Shown here in pieces: positions 1-14,500 of a stretch of DNA of 64,000 bases. Below the pieces are notes generated by a model. The model made no database searches. It saw nothing but the letters and a program-made list of their open reading frames with translations, and was not told where the DNA came from. The position numbers were made by a program, and so were the translations under genes. This stretch comes from Arctopsyche grandis (taxonomy: Eukaryota; Arthropoda; Insecta; Trichoptera; Hydropsychidae): contig NC_135366.1 of NCBI RefSeq assembly GCF_051622035.1, positions 3,751,001-3,815,000 of the forward strand. Direction: 5' to 3'. Position 1 is the stretch's first letter. Each line of letters opens with the position of its first letter.

Positions 1-68
<68 letters not shown>
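1..68. repeat. (AT)n microsatellite at window edge
   Basis: Uninterrupted AT dinucleotide run that continues off the left edge. Confidence 0.98.
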
Positions 69-70
<2 letters not shown>

Positions 71-84
71 ATAATAATATACAA

Positions 85-345
85 TCAATAAGAATCAATC
101 CTATCCGATTCCTTAATGTGATGGATGAGCATTTGGACCTGTTCAATTGTCATGTTGATGAGCTGGTCAGTTTCATGAGATTCAACACGAGACTATTTGA
201 ATGAGACGAATGATTGAGATTTTTATTGTTTTTATTTTGTTATTTTAGTTCTTCTGTTTTGTAAAACTGGTGTGACGCTTTGGGGCAACCTGTTAGGTCA
301 CACTGGTCATTTTATCGTTATTATTATTATAAATAATAAATTATA
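85..345 (+). mobile_element. 5'-truncated LINE 3' end, plus copy
   Basis: This stretch is the inverted counterpart of 1195-1450. It reads as the last residues of a LINE ORF2 (a leucine/asparagine-rich run then DELVSF and RFNTRLFE-like residues), a stop, and an AT-rich 3' UTR with TAATAATAAT. The arms around the GC-rich interval 454-1194 are therefore a head-to-head LINE pair. Confidence 0.75.
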
Positions 346-375
346 TAAATAAATAATGAAATATTTATACATATA

Positions 376-379
<4 letters not shown>

Positions 380-453
<74 letters not shown>
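380..453. repeat. (AT)n microsatellite
   Basis: Simple AT dinucleotide run. Confidence 0.97.
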
Positions 454-458
<5 letters not shown>

Positions 459-539
459 ATTATTATTTATAGCTAACTGTAAATAGGTAAATAATAGCTG
501 TGATAGCTATATTGTCTTTGAATACATAGCTCGACACTT

Positions 540-975
540 TTCCGCCAGTTTGGAAAAGTTGGCATGTACTTTGCACGAACGCACTCTATTGCAAGCGAGT
601 GGTTCCCAAGCGTGTGCACGTCGTAATATATGTAATTGAGGGAAAAACTTCAAGGTCAGCTTAGGGAAATTAATTTTACTCACCCGGAAAAGTGTGCTAG
701 GCACGTTCGTGCACGCGTGCGTGGTGTGAAATTTTCACCGAGAGTGGTCACATCGCGGTCGGGGGTGCGAGTTTCGCGGCGCGTTTTCGTGTATTGTTCG
801 ACGTTTCGGAGGGCGTAGCGCCCTCGGGGGGCTCGTTGAGAGGGGCGTAGGCGCGCGCGGGCCCCCGCGGCGACACCCCTCGGTCGACTGGCCGGCTGCT
901 CCACAGATCTGGCCGGCTTTTCTCCGCTAAACTAGATTCGTCCATTGTTACACTCCGGGAAACGTTCCCTAGTAG
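540..975. other. GC-rich island, unassigned
   Basis: A stretch rich in CpG, including GCGCGCGGGCCCCCGCGG-like runs, inside very AT-rich DNA and between two inverted LINE tails. Overlapping short ORFs occur in several frames, none with a recognisable domain or splice structure. It may be a promoter or 5' UTR of an element or of an unseen gene. I cannot assign it. Confidence 0.5.
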
Positions 976-1194
976 CCATTCGACCCTCTGAGCTTTTATT
1001 ATTATGTATTAGTTTTTAAAAAAAATATTTTTTTAATCTAATATAGATTCATTTGTTGCAGGAAAGATATTGGGTTACGGTCATTGTGAAAATTAATTGT
1101 TTTTTTTTTTGGAAAGAGAAAGTATTGAACCCATTTTCAATTCATTAAAATATTACAGATGATACTTTATGTAAAAATATTTCATTATTTATTT

Positions 1195-1700
1195 ATTTAA
1201 TTTATTATTTATAATAATAATAACGATAAAATGACCAGTGTGACCTGACAGGTTGCCCCAAAGCGTCACACCAGTTTTACAAAACAGAAGAAATAAAATA
1301 ACAAAATAAAAACAATAAAAATCTCAATCATTCGTCTCATTCGAATAATCTCGTGTTGAATCTCAAGAAACTAACCAGCTCATCATCTTGACAACTGAAC
1401 AGGTCCAAATGCTCATCAATCACATTAAGGAATCGGATAGCCTTTACAAGAGACGAGTTATTGAAAGCAGACTTTTTCGCAGGAATAGGTTGGAAAAGTA
1501 AATGATGACGCAAAGCTCTATCGCATTCAGGCGCCGAAAATTTAAATTTCAATAAAATCGAAGGGTTGTCGATTCTTCCCTTTAATACACCAAAGAAATA
1601 TTTGGAAATGGCAATAATTCTTCTCGAAGATAGTTAGTGGAAGCCTAGCATACCTTGTAAAAAGACAGTGGGAAATAAATAGGGGTAATATTTATATTTC
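1195..1700 (-). pseudogene. 5'-truncated LINE, C-terminus of reverse-transcriptase ORF
   Basis: On the minus strand an open frame runs from about 1640 to the stop at 1337. It begins with SRRIIAISKYFFGVLKGRI-like residues and ends with a leucine/phenylalanine pattern (SLVKAIRFLN, DLF, SFLRFN). This is how ORF2 ends in CR1/jockey-type non-LTR elements: a helical tail after the reverse-transcriptase thumb. The 5' part is missing and an in-frame stop lies just upstream, as expected of dead-on-arrival copies. The 3' UTR carries AATAAA-like and TAATAATAA tracts. Related copies lie at 85-345 and 20275-20712. The family call comes from the C-terminal pattern only. Confidence 0.75.
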
Positions 1701-3199
1701 TTCATATAAAGGCATCTAAGAAAATTTTTTTTGAACTCTTTCTTATAAGCTCATTTGTTTTGAAAAATCATTTAAAAATAAATTCAGTTTTAGTCTTTGA
1801 AGGACGTATCGTCGAGATCGAACGAGTGTCCCCAACTGGGGTCGAGTAAGACCCCAGTATTTTTACATGGCCTTACAATTACTATTAAGGAAAAATTCTA
1901 CCTCTTATCCGATCGTTTTCATACTTTGCCATATTGCTCATTTTGGTCATCAATATACATAAGTAAAGGTATTATCCGCCATTACGATGGTGAAAAAATA
2001 TCGTATTAGAAACGTATTAAAAAAATATCGTATTAAATCATATAAAATCTATTAAAATAAATTTCTTGTAATTCATTCTAGAAATACACGAAATATAGAG
2101 TGTATAGGTTTGAAAACCACATAGTCATTACGAAAAATGTAAAAATCGGGGCACTTGCATACCGCACTTCGGTGAGAGAGGGTTAAAAAGGCACAACTTA
2201 ATTTGTTCAGGAATTTTGTCTGATTTAATTAATAAATCAGTATCAGACTGCTTGTCTCAATGATATCTTATTACATACCTACTTCTTATAATATACTGTA
2301 TTGTCTGGATTTTATAAGTTCATATCTGAATTGATACTGACTATTTAATATGTTGTCTTATATAAATAATAGTATTTCCTTTATATTTAATTTTTTCTTT
2401 TGATTTTTAGATGCTCTTTATTGTAAATAAATTATGTTTACAATATATCTTAGGTATATTCTAAAAGCTACTAATCCAGAGTAAATTGTCTATTTGAAAA
2501 ATATTTTTCTTGTTGTTTTTTATATTCTTATTTTATTTTAATGTTAGTGTATAGAACATAATAGGAAAAAACTTAGAAAACTACATACATATATACAGAA
2601 TTTAAAGTTTATTTTTAGTAAAATGTATGGCATATAATTTTTTCTTTTGTAAAATTGGAAGTGGTTACTGATCTACTGATCATTTTCTATTTTACAATTT
2701 TAATTTAATTTTGTTAGTAATCATAAAATTATATTATTATAATGTTAATGTACAGCATAATAGGAAAATAATAGCTCAAAAACCTATTTACAATTCTTAT
2801 ATCATATATCTAATACATAATATTAATTAAAGAGGCTCTAAAGTCGTCGATCTAAAGCAGATTGTGTTTAATGTGTATAAAATGCTTGTATTGATAGTAT
2901 TGTTGTATTGTATCTGTATTAGTCACTTTGGAGCAGTCTGTAAAGAATTGAAATAAATAAAATAAATAAAAAGATCGATCCAAATTTAATAACCATTGAC
3001 TTCTTACCAGCAGTGATGAACCATGTAGGGAAAATACCACCAGTTAATAATCAACAGGATCAACATGAAAGTACTTCAAATTCGTTCACTTTAGTCAAAG
3101 TCCGTGGTGTTTTATCCAACTTCATAAAATTTAAAGGTTCTAAAAATCGAATGGCGAAATAGTACAGAGCTGTGCAGCTTGCATAGGAACGTATCAGTT
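1701..3199. other. Intergenic AT-rich DNA with dispersed repeat
   Basis: No gene seen. About 2610-2880 recurs inverted at about 17120-17400 (shared blocks around the GATCTACTGATCA and TAGATCGTCGACTTTAGAG motifs), so it is a transposon fragment, perhaps a LINE 3' UTR. A shorter piece recurs near 15080-15130. The right part ends with an AATAAATAAAATAAAT tract. Confidence 0.6.
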
Positions 3200-3419
3200 T
3201 TCCCAAGATGCTGCGACGGTGGTGCGCGTGCGCGACGGGACGTGTAAGCCGGGCGGGATCGGGACGGGGGTGGGGGGTACGTGTACGTATGGTTGGGTAT
3301 GAGTTCGTTTATATGCGAGCGAGTGTATGGGGTTGAACGGGTGCTCCATCCCCATCCTTCCTTCGCCCCCGTGTGACAGCGCACTATGTACTTCAATCGG
3401 ACTTGCATTATTCGTCCTC

Positions 3420-3543
3420 TGGCTTATCACCGCGACATACTTTTACGAGTCGGCTTATCGCCCGGTCATACTCTCGCGAGACGGCTTATCGCCCGGTCAT
3501 ACTCTCGCGGGTCGGCTTATCGCCCGGTCATATTTTTGCGCGG
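3420..3543. repeat. 31-bp minisatellite, about 4 units
   Basis: CGGCTTATCGCCCGGTCATA starts at 3451, 3482 and 3513, exactly 31 bp apart. A degenerate unit starts at 3420. The array sits at the end of a GC-rich stretch (3200-3420). Reading frames here give repetitive short peptides of no significance. Confidence 0.9.
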
Positions 3544-3773
3544 TGTTCTTCTTCTTACGCCAAGAACGAAGATTCAAATATTGTTTTAACTTTGGAGTAT
3601 ATTTGGTTTTTGTAGATATTAAAGTGTCTTCTGAAATGGTATACTGAATGTTTTAAATGGAAACAACTGATATTAGTTTTTATATGATGCTATCTGTCGT
3701 CTGGTACATTCAGCACATTTCTAGCCAATTTTCTAGTATGTGGGTGAAATGCCCATTGGCATTTCACTTCCTG

Positions 3774-3906
3774 CTAGAGGTCTAAGTCCAAGGGGTCCTT
3801 ACTCTTCCACCTCTTCATTGGTTTGGCAGCTAGCAGCTGCTTCGCCAGCTTGTTGAGATGGTTCTCCAGTCTATTTTTACAAGCCACTTCTAAGTTTGCC
3901 TTTGCT
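3774..3906 (-). pseudogene. Retroelement ORF C-terminal remnant
   Basis: A 43-codon minus-strand frame ends in TAG at 3774. It contains the pattern N-x-L-E...NHLNKLA...KRWKSKDPLDL. This resembles the extreme C-terminus of retroelement reverse-transcriptase ORFs (small helix, basic stretch, DPLDL/DVLDL end). No upstream domain remains. Identity is inferred from this tail alone. Confidence 0.4.
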
Positions 3907-4028
3907 CGTTCGTGTGACAAAATTTATTTTTTTAGTTTTTTCATTGTTTTATTTTTCAATTAATCATGCACAGTCACCTAACAGATTGCTTCAAAGCGGC
4001 GAGTGTGCTAAACAGATTGAGACTCAAG

Positions 4029-4163
<135 letters not shown>

Positions 4164-4744
4164 GAAACCTTAAACTTTGGGTACCTGAGAAACTGAGATA
4201 ATCTCGCTCCAGAACTCTATTTCTGCCAATTCGGGCCAGAACTAATGTGCTTGATGACTCACCCCTTTCAAGAGCCATTCGATTACTTAACCTGCTTTCT
4301 GGGAGCCTTAATGTTTTTACTACATCATACAGTTTTGTCAGGCAGCATATTTTAAATGGCTTCTAGCTACATATTTACACATGTTGTTTTCATTTTGTAA
4401 TATTATTATTAAACATAATGGGTATGTAGTATGTTGGTTTTATCTTTATTTATATATGTATGATTTTTTTTTTTTATATATATACATATGTATGAATAGT
4501 TTATCTTTATTTAAGTGTTTATGTATATATGCATGTATAATGTGTGTATGTATATATATATATATACATATATTAAATTCTTAATTATTACATAAATCGA
4601 AACAATTATTAGTCAGACATTACAATATAACATTTTTCATGTAACAATACCAATTTTTTATATTCAATAAACATCCACAGAGACATACATATATGAAGAG
4701 AAAGCTTTAATAACAATAACTCGAGCTTTACAATAGAAAATTTT

Positions 4745-4927
4745 AGAGTAAAAGCCAGTTTTACAGGAACCGTTTCAATGAAAATCAGAAAAATTGGCAA
4801 ATTCTGATAAGAAACGATCGACCTCGACAAACCAAGGTCTGGCCAACAACGAATCTCTAGTGGGAATCAAACCCGTGACACCCTGCACGAAAGAATACAA
4901 AACTCACCACTAGACCACGCTGCTGGT
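4745..4927 (-). mobile_element. SINE fragment
   Basis: Shares blocks with the SINE family described at 37371: the AACCGTTTCAATGAAAATCAG block, the GAAACGATCGACCT block and the promoter-end CTGCTGG. The body is truncated and the B box is degenerate. Confidence 0.7.
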
Positions 4928-6299
4928 TTGATATCATACATTCTTCCGTTCGTTTTGAAACTTTGCCAACAATATATGTACATATATTCAAATCAAATCC
5001 GCCAGGAAGACTTAATCGTAATAGACAAGTTTAAAAAATGTTACAATTTTGGCCATCTAGATGTCTAATTGTAAGTTGCCGTATTTTTCTGCCTTTCTGC
5101 CACTCTCTCTTTTTGTCAGATTTTAATTGTTTAAACGCATATAACTTTATCTTTTTCACACCATATCTTATTACAAGGTTTTTATTAGTTTCACTTGTAC
5201 AAAGTTAAGTGTTCCCTTCCTTAAAATCTTCCGGTCGCTTTGAAACTTTACTATTTTGCGATGTTTGGCACTCAATAGTGAAATATAATGGTAATAATTA
5301 TATTTAACGACTGCCGCCTACATCTTTTCTACGACTATGTTACTTTTCATTTTTTAATTCATTAATAGATTAATTATGTAAATAATTACATATGTACATA
5401 TGTATGTATATAGGCAATTAGATTAGCCGGCGTTACTCGGGTGGATTAAAATCCTTTAAAAAACTACTAGACCCTTTCAAAACCCGGTCTAACTAGAGTA
5501 CCATGAGATATATGTACATACATGTGAACTACAGTGATTTTTGGGACTGCACGCCTCAAGTATTGCTAGGCGTGCTTGTGTTTGTTTTTCGCATGTTCAA
5601 AAGCATCTAAAAAATACACGTGCCGCGTGCCTCTCAGTGTGTTTTCGCCCTGACTTCAATGACAGCTCTTCATTTGAGAGTATTGGTGTTTCACATCGCG
5701 TCCCTTCACTTTGCACGCATCCTTCGAGTTAGTTTACTAATATTTTTCACACTTATTCCATTTCAATCCCAAAGGGAAAACTATATTACCTTTAAAATTA
5801 ATTTTCTAAATAATAAAATCCATTCAACATACCAGTATGTATATGTATACAGAAAAATTAAATACATATATCAATTTTCATAACATAAACATATGTTACA
5901 TTTTCACGACCGTAAATACGTGTATAAGGTCTTATTTACAAAACTGTATTTTTTTCTAAAGAAAATCATAAATTATTCTCAAACACACACAAAATAAACT
6001 AATCAGTTTTCAGTATTACGGTACATATTTCCCATTAGACTGGCAGTAAAAGAATAATACCCGGCTATACATTATTTTGTATACAATATATAAACATACA
6101 TACATATAGCAATATAATGATATAAAAGTGTACCAATTTGAACCGACAGGATTTGTATGAATCCCTTCTTGCCTCGAAATCCCGTCAAGCCATAAAGGGA
6201 CTTGTCCCGTTAAGCCTGGCACGACTCCTTGAAGGGTTGTAACGTTGTTGTGGCATTCTTGTAATAATCGAAATATAATACCCACCTATGTAAATACGC
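4928..6299. other. Intergenic, no gene seen
   Basis: AT-rich with TACATATGTA-type microsatellites. About 5600-5660 matches one terminal block (CACGTGCCGCGTGCCTCTC) of the MITE at 18600-18912. A minus-strand frame at about 6130-6285 looks peptide-like, but it has no recognisable domain and lies next to LINE debris. Confidence 0.6.
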
Positions 6300-6815
6300 A
6301 TGTATACATATTTATTTATTTTATTTATTTTATTAATTGAAAAATCAACAGACAGGATGTACAGAGATAGGTATAAAAAACACAAAAAGTAAATAAATAA
6401 TATATGTAACACCCGAGTCCAATAATAGATTTTTACAAAAATGAAAAAGATAAATATAAGGAAAACAAATTAAAAAGTAAAGAATAAAGGCATGACAAAA
6501 TATGTAGTACATTGCATAATTAAACTATAGTATTAAAATAATTGGAAAAGGTTATAAGATAGAATATAAGAAGAAATTGAAATTTACAAATATAAAAAAC
6601 AAATGAAAAAGGTAAATACAAAATAAACAAATGAAATGGAAAGGAATGAAAGCTATAATATGATTAAATAGCACATTACATAACTAAACTAAAGTATAAA
6701 AATAATGGAAATATTGGAAAAATAGAATAGAAGAAAAAATGAATCAATCGGTCAAGATTCTCTTGATGTTAGACCTGAATTGATGTAGGGAAATACCAAA
6801 CAGATCAACCTCATT
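6300..6815 (-). mobile_element. LINE 3' end, truncated
   Basis: On the minus strand the last codons read NEVDLFGISLHQFRSNIKR-like. This is the DLF...FR signature of the C-terminus of CR1/jockey-type ORF2. It is followed by an AT-rich 3' UTR ending in an (AATAA)n-type tail at 6310-6335. The rest of the element is absent. Confidence 0.55.
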
Positions 6816-7410
6816 CAGCTCTCCGTTACATATCTACATATATCCGCGTTTGAGTTTCAAAATTCAGTATACGAATATAAATATGCACGTATGTATGTAC
6901 GTATGTGTATTTTATGTGGAAAATTTGCATTGTGATGTATCGCGGTGACTGTTTATTTTCTGCGTCGCATGTCTATTATCATGTCACATGTCCATGTTCG
7001 TGTTGACGCCTCGTTTCATCCCATTCAATTGTTGGTTGTGTACAAATAAAATACTTGAAGCCAGAATTAAATTGTTTGTACGGCATGATTTATTTATTTA
7101 TATGCATATAACGATTGTCAAACGTGTGTAAATATTAAATCAATTTTTATAATAGATGTTATTGAGATGGAAATTTGTTGAAATCTTATCCACATATAAA
7201 TATGGATAATAATGTTTTTATATATGTATGTAGGTATATGTAAATATTTAAATTAATAGATTACTAGAGATTCGCAATTTAAGATGTTAAAATCTAATTT
7301 TTTGATAGGAAAAGTTGCTAATTGAATTTCAATATTAAAATTTTCTTTCATATCTGATTTATAATTTAATATATTGTATTTTCTTAAGGAAATTGCTTCT
7401 ATTATATATA

Positions 7411-8577
<1,167 letters not shown>

Positions 8578-11500
8578 TCATGGATAGAATCTATCTCTAG
8601 GCGGTGGCGCTAGATGCCTTTGTCTATCACCTGCTAGTTGAGCACCTGTGCTTTGGAGGATAGATTGCGTCATCTGAAATTAGACTACATATCAATGTCT
8701 GTAAAAAAATATGCACTTGTATATATATGTAGAAGTAGATATGCTTATCACACTTACTAGATCATATTCAGATTGTACTCCAGAATAAATAGGAGATATT
8801 TTGAAGGCATCTCCGAACAATCCGTCTCCTGCAGAACTAGCTCTAGGGAGAACTGATTTTCTAGCTACTTGTTGGAGTCTAGCCTCTCTACAAGTGCCTA
8901 GCAAAGAATCAACTGATACTTTCACATCTTTTCCCACGTTTCTTCCCATTGTAGACGTAGATAAATATGATTTGACTTCTTTTCCTCCGCTTCTTCCAAC
9001 TGATGAAGATCTATTGCTACCCTTTCTAGACACTCTTCCCTTTTTGCTTTCTACTCGATCTAAATTCAAAACTGAACTTTGGGATAGCTTCGCATTCGAT
9101 TCTCTGATTACTTCTCGACACATTTCTAAATATTCGTCGTTCATTACAGTAGTATTTCCGCAAATGTCATGCAATGCCTTATTCTCCAAATATTCCTTTT
9201 GGACTTCTAGATCTAATTCTTCTTCTCTAGTTCTAGGTGATGGAGTATAGCTTGTCTACATACAAAACAAAACGTTTCCATTTATTAGTACTTCTATTAT
9301 ATTCAATACACTTAAAAAAAACTCACCTGGGAATCTTTTGAACTATCAGGACTTTTAGCTTTCTCTTCTTTTTTATTACTGCTTTCATCGCCCGATAGTG
9401 CGTCTATATTTCTTCTTCTATAATATTGCCTAATTGAAGCTCTTTGCTTGTGTGGTAAATTGGATTTCTTTGGACTAAAATCGCACTGAATTTAATCACT
9501 TTTACTTCAGATAATATTTTAAGGTTGGAAAGTTTCATCACCTGAGTGTATAATTGTGCCTGTGAAATGCAGGTTGAAGTGTCGAAGACATACTTGGTCC
9601 AGAAGCTCTCCTTCCTCCTCGGGCCAATCTATGCAAAGCTTTCAAAGCACCAGCTCTTTCACCACCGTCTCCCAACCACCCGGCCAACTCCTGCAAGACC
9701 TTTAAAAGCATTTCAACATTATTTCAAGCACTTCTTTGAACTTGATAAAATATGGTTCAGTAACTTACGCTGTATCTTTGCATGGTTATCAACGCTTTTA
9801 CCGCTCCTGTGTATTCTCTGTGTGGAGCTAATTGATAGTTAGATGCCAAAACTGAATTCATAGGACTGAAGTCCCTCAAGTGGCAGTGCAAGGAGTATTC
9901 AGCATCTTTGAGAATTCCATTCAATTAATAGGCGAAACTTTGAAATAAAATTAAATCGATGTGGAATTTACCTAGCGTTTCTCTATTTGTGTCATTATCG
10001 GTCACTCTCAGCTCTCCCAAAACTGTGGGTCGCGCCAATTTGCTCTTCATCCTCAATGTGTTGCCACTAGTCCAACAAGCTCCGAACAAACTTTCAGAAT
10101 TTCTCAAAGTGTTGTACTTGGAGTCGACACTTCTCAAAGTGTGGTACTTGTTTCCATTGTCGTAGTCGGCCAATTTGACGCTACGCACGCTCCTCAAAGT
10201 GTGGGTCGTTGAGGCGTCTCCAAAACTCAAATCAAACTTTCCACCGTGTAAGACTTCTTCACTTTTGCTCGAAAGTGCTGTTGTTCCACAACTATCAGAA
10301 TATAAATATAAAGCGTATAATTTTGACCTTGAACTAGATTTCTTTGATCTTAATATGAGCCCTAAGCCGTATTAGTGAAGCATTTACGAGCAATCAACAA
10401 ACTCAAACACTAAATTGACCCTAAATTTTAATCTTCTAATTAACTCTTGAACAAAATTTATACTATAACCGAGAAAATTTAACCTTGAAATATTTATTAC
10501 CCAACGGATGTTTCTCAATGTCCTTGAAACTCCTAGAAGAAAATTGCTAAGCACATCTTAATCGTAATTTTTGTATTAAAGTTTTGTTCAGTCAAAATCC
10601 ATACCTATATAATTCTCTATCTAGTCCAAATGCAAAAGCTTCAACGACACACTTTTCAGCTAGTTTCAATTTGGCAACTTGTCCATCTTTTCTGCTTGAA
10701 TAGAAAGTATTCCAAGTTTCCCTTTCCCGCGAATCCTTGGGTAGACTCAAATCAAATTTCAACACCTTTCCATTTGCAGCAGTAAATAGTATCCTTAAAG
10801 CTATAAAGGCAATACTAAAATTTTACATATGTTACATGATAAATAAGTAAATGAATAAAATAGTACCTGAATCTATACTAGATACTATATTCAATGTATC
10901 GAGGATTTTCTCAGCCCAGGACCATCCTTTGGTTGCAGCCTCCAATATCCCATCAGCAGGACTGACACTCCCTTCTCCGACCATTTTACAAAATGATTTA
11001 AGTGATTCCAATTCCTTCTCACACACCCTCGATTTGAACTCTTCCATGTGCCAGCAGTTTTCATGTGAAGTCACAAATAGCAGATCTAAATAAGGTTTCA
11101 GCACAGGACTCAAGTATTTTTTGTCATCATCGACAGCTTTATACAGCCATCGTAATAAAGTCCTTACTAGTATGGAATCGTTGACCAAATCTTCCTTTTG
11201 GGTTTCGGGATCTCTTCGAACTGAATCGAGTAAATATGCTGAAGATGCGTCGTAGCAGTTCTTTAGCTTGTGCCTTTTTATAGTGTCTTTAGAATGATCG
11301 TTTTTTGCAAGCAAAGCAGTCCTATTGTCTTTTGAGGTGGTTTTTGTAAAAAGATTATTAGGAAAGTTTGATTTTAAGAAATAGTCCCTGGCCTGATCCA
11401 AGATTATTGCTAATAAGTGTATCAAATCTTCTATAGGGTCTTGTCGTTGATATGCAGTTGCTGTTAAACTTCCTTGATACCAATCGTTTGATTCCTATAT

Positions 11501-14500
11501 TTTTTATATGATTTATAATATATACTTATGTGATATGTACTAACTTTTTGAATTCATAATTACTTGAATAACAAGCTGTCTTGCTGCTAACAATTCTCTA
11601 GCAACTGCTGCCACGTAAGACAGCTGACGAGGAGAATAAGGTGGAGCACCAGCAAGTCTTCTCCCTTTGGTACTTCCAGCTGGTGTTAGCTCTTGGAGCA
11701 GAAGACTCCAACGACCACACAAAGCCATCTCTAATCTTTCTTGACTAGTTGGGAATACTTCAACGCCTATAAATTTAAAAATTCTAATACCGATATGTTA
11801 AAATTTTAGATCAATTTCATAAACGTACTTACTTTCTTCAACCTTTGAACCACTTTCATCGTGAAGCCGTTTTAAAAAGCTAGCCAAACAATCAGCATCT
11901 CCTCTCCAATCTCGTTCCCCAATTCGAGCAGCTCTCCAAACTGTCATCTTGATCATATCGCATCCTTGGAAGAAATAGTGCCTTCCGGTTCTGGCACGGA
12001 TCTGTCCCAAAAGTCTAAATAGGATATTTAATCTAAGTTTCTTGCGTATTCTATATTAATCAAACGAACATACATACGTATCATAGGTGCATAGTATATG
12101 ATGAGCCAAATGGCTGGAGGTCCATGAGCGTAGGTCTCCAGCTGGGGCTCGTCCTGTCGGCTTCTCTGCTCTCCATAAAAGCGCTTCTTCAACCATGAAA
12201 CGACTCACAGCTCGTAGAGGAGGCTATATATTATAAAAATCCATCAAATTTAATAAAATCGCATGTGCGTATATAAATCTTTTGATCACTCATACCTGAC
12301 CGGTAGCTCGCAAGTGATCTAACACTGCCATACAAGCACGTGTTACTCTGGTAAATCCTTCTCCGCGTGCTGCTAATAAGGCTCTAGCTCCAGCTGGCCA
12401 TACTTGCCACCCAGCAGCACGTTCAGACCACTGCACACCTGATCCAGGACCACCGCTGACCACGAAAAATCCCTAAAAATAGTTCGAACCCATCAAATTA
12501 CATCACTGATACCATTTTAGATCAAATTTACTCATACCGTTTGTGCAGCCCTATAAAATAACAAAGCATCCGAATGACCCAAGGGAGCTCTAGATGGAAA
12601 GTCACTACCAGCTGGCCAACCATGATAAGCTGTTCCTAGTGCTAATTTAGCCTCAGCACCTCCAGCCAAAGCACCTCCAGCTAAACGAACCCTAACCCAA
12701 GGATTTCCTTCAACTATTGCAATGCGGTAATCTCGAGACGAGGGAAATTGGCATTCAGTTGCTGAAAAAATTACCAAAAACTTTAAAACGTAGATCAATA
12801 CAGCACTCAAATCAAAGTAAAAGTCCTACCATTGCCGTAAAAGCACTGCTCTTGAGGTTTTAAGCTTCTCAAACGTTGCAGCACGCAAGGTTGCACGAGA
12901 TACCCAGGTGCAGTTGACTCAGAATTAAGTCCACCTCCGATTATTCCATCGGCTGCTGCAGCTGCTAAGACTTCAACCCATCTCTCGATGACTTTATCTC
13001 TGAACGAAATAAGTGTCAGTTTCAGAACGGTGCCTAGTATATTGTGTGAAATTTGAATATAGAAGCTACCGTCTGAGGAAACCGGAAGGTGTTAAGAAAT
13101 CTTGCCACTTGTGAAGCACGTGCTCCTGAGGACGTAAACGCGCACAACCAGGTGGTCCTTCTGCTACCGCACAGCTTCCTTCCAGGTCGTCTAAAAGCAC
13201 CAGATACTCCAGGGAGCTCGACTTGCACTGTGAAGTTTCGCACTTTTTATTACAAGTTTTGGATAAGTTCGGCTAATAGAAAATGGAAAACGGAACGGGG
13301 AGCTCACAATTCTATCTTTGTGTAAAACTACTATAAACTTTGAATTGAATCTGGAATCTTTGACTGCTGCCCCGCACACCAGTCCCTGTACCAGACGCTC
13401 TGCTATGCTCTCGGCATCCTCTGATAGAAACTCTGAAAGTTTAATTTTAGTCTGATTTTAGTTTTAATACAAATGTATATTCGATTTCAAAAACAAAATA
13501 TATCTTCTTCTATGTATATACGTCATACTTTATGAAAAACATGTTCAAACTCTTGTAACGTTCACATTTTTACATACATATTCTAGTTACTCGCACACGT
13601 TTTGCCTGCTTTTGACAGTAGCTCACATGCATTTGGTGAATGACTAGCATGTTTTATATGTATACGGCATTAATAATGAATAAATAAATATAATTCTCTG
13701 TAAAATCGATGAAAACAATCTCTATACATTTTACATACATATGTACATAATAGAAGTTCATTTGGTCTTATTATATTAATGTTATAATTCAAATGTGTTT
13801 TATATAACCGAATATAATAAAGGCCTTCCTGATTTTTACGCGAACGGAAACGCGTCGGGTTTATAAACCGGAAACGGAAACAAAGCGACGATACGTGTCA
13901 CGTGGACGCACGAGATTCTCCATTGTTACAAAACTGGGTATTCACACACAATCGAATGTACGGCTATTTTTCCCCGCCAACTACCCAACGTTATTAAAGT
14001 ACAACTATAGCAATTAATTCTGACCGTTCAAATCGAATTCGCAACGATAGAAACAGAATTAGATCTATTTAAACATCGTGAAATTTCGTTGCTTACGCGT
14101 CTTCAAGTCTTCGCTGAGGCTGTTCAACCTGGTGTTGAGCCCCTTCAGCTGGCTCACCGTGAACTTAAGCTTGGAGTGAGGTAGACGAAGGTCGGCTCCA
14201 GCCACATCCACAGCATCCACCACGCTAGCCGAACATCCCATTTCCGAGCACACCTGTCGACCATTTTAAATAATATCGTATTAAAATTCTGAAACTTCAC
14301 AGACTACGCCGAGAGGCATGAAACTTTTGAGACACCAATAGGAGAATGGAAAATTGCACGTTTTCACTTATTCAGTCACCGTCTTCTTATAAGTGTGTAA
14401 ATTACACTACTAAACTGAGTGAGTGCTATTAAAGTTTACTATGAGATACATATATTATATGAAAGTTTTGTATGCAGTTTTTGGTTATTCTTTTGGCTTA

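Noticed and set aside
3420-3543. CRISPR-like array
   Set aside because: Units are directly tandem without unique spacers, in a eukaryotic genome.
8801-9250. 149-codon plus-strand ORF
   Set aside because: Antisense shadow of exon 18 of the Mab-21 gene. That exon is supported on minus by splice sites and by frame continuity.
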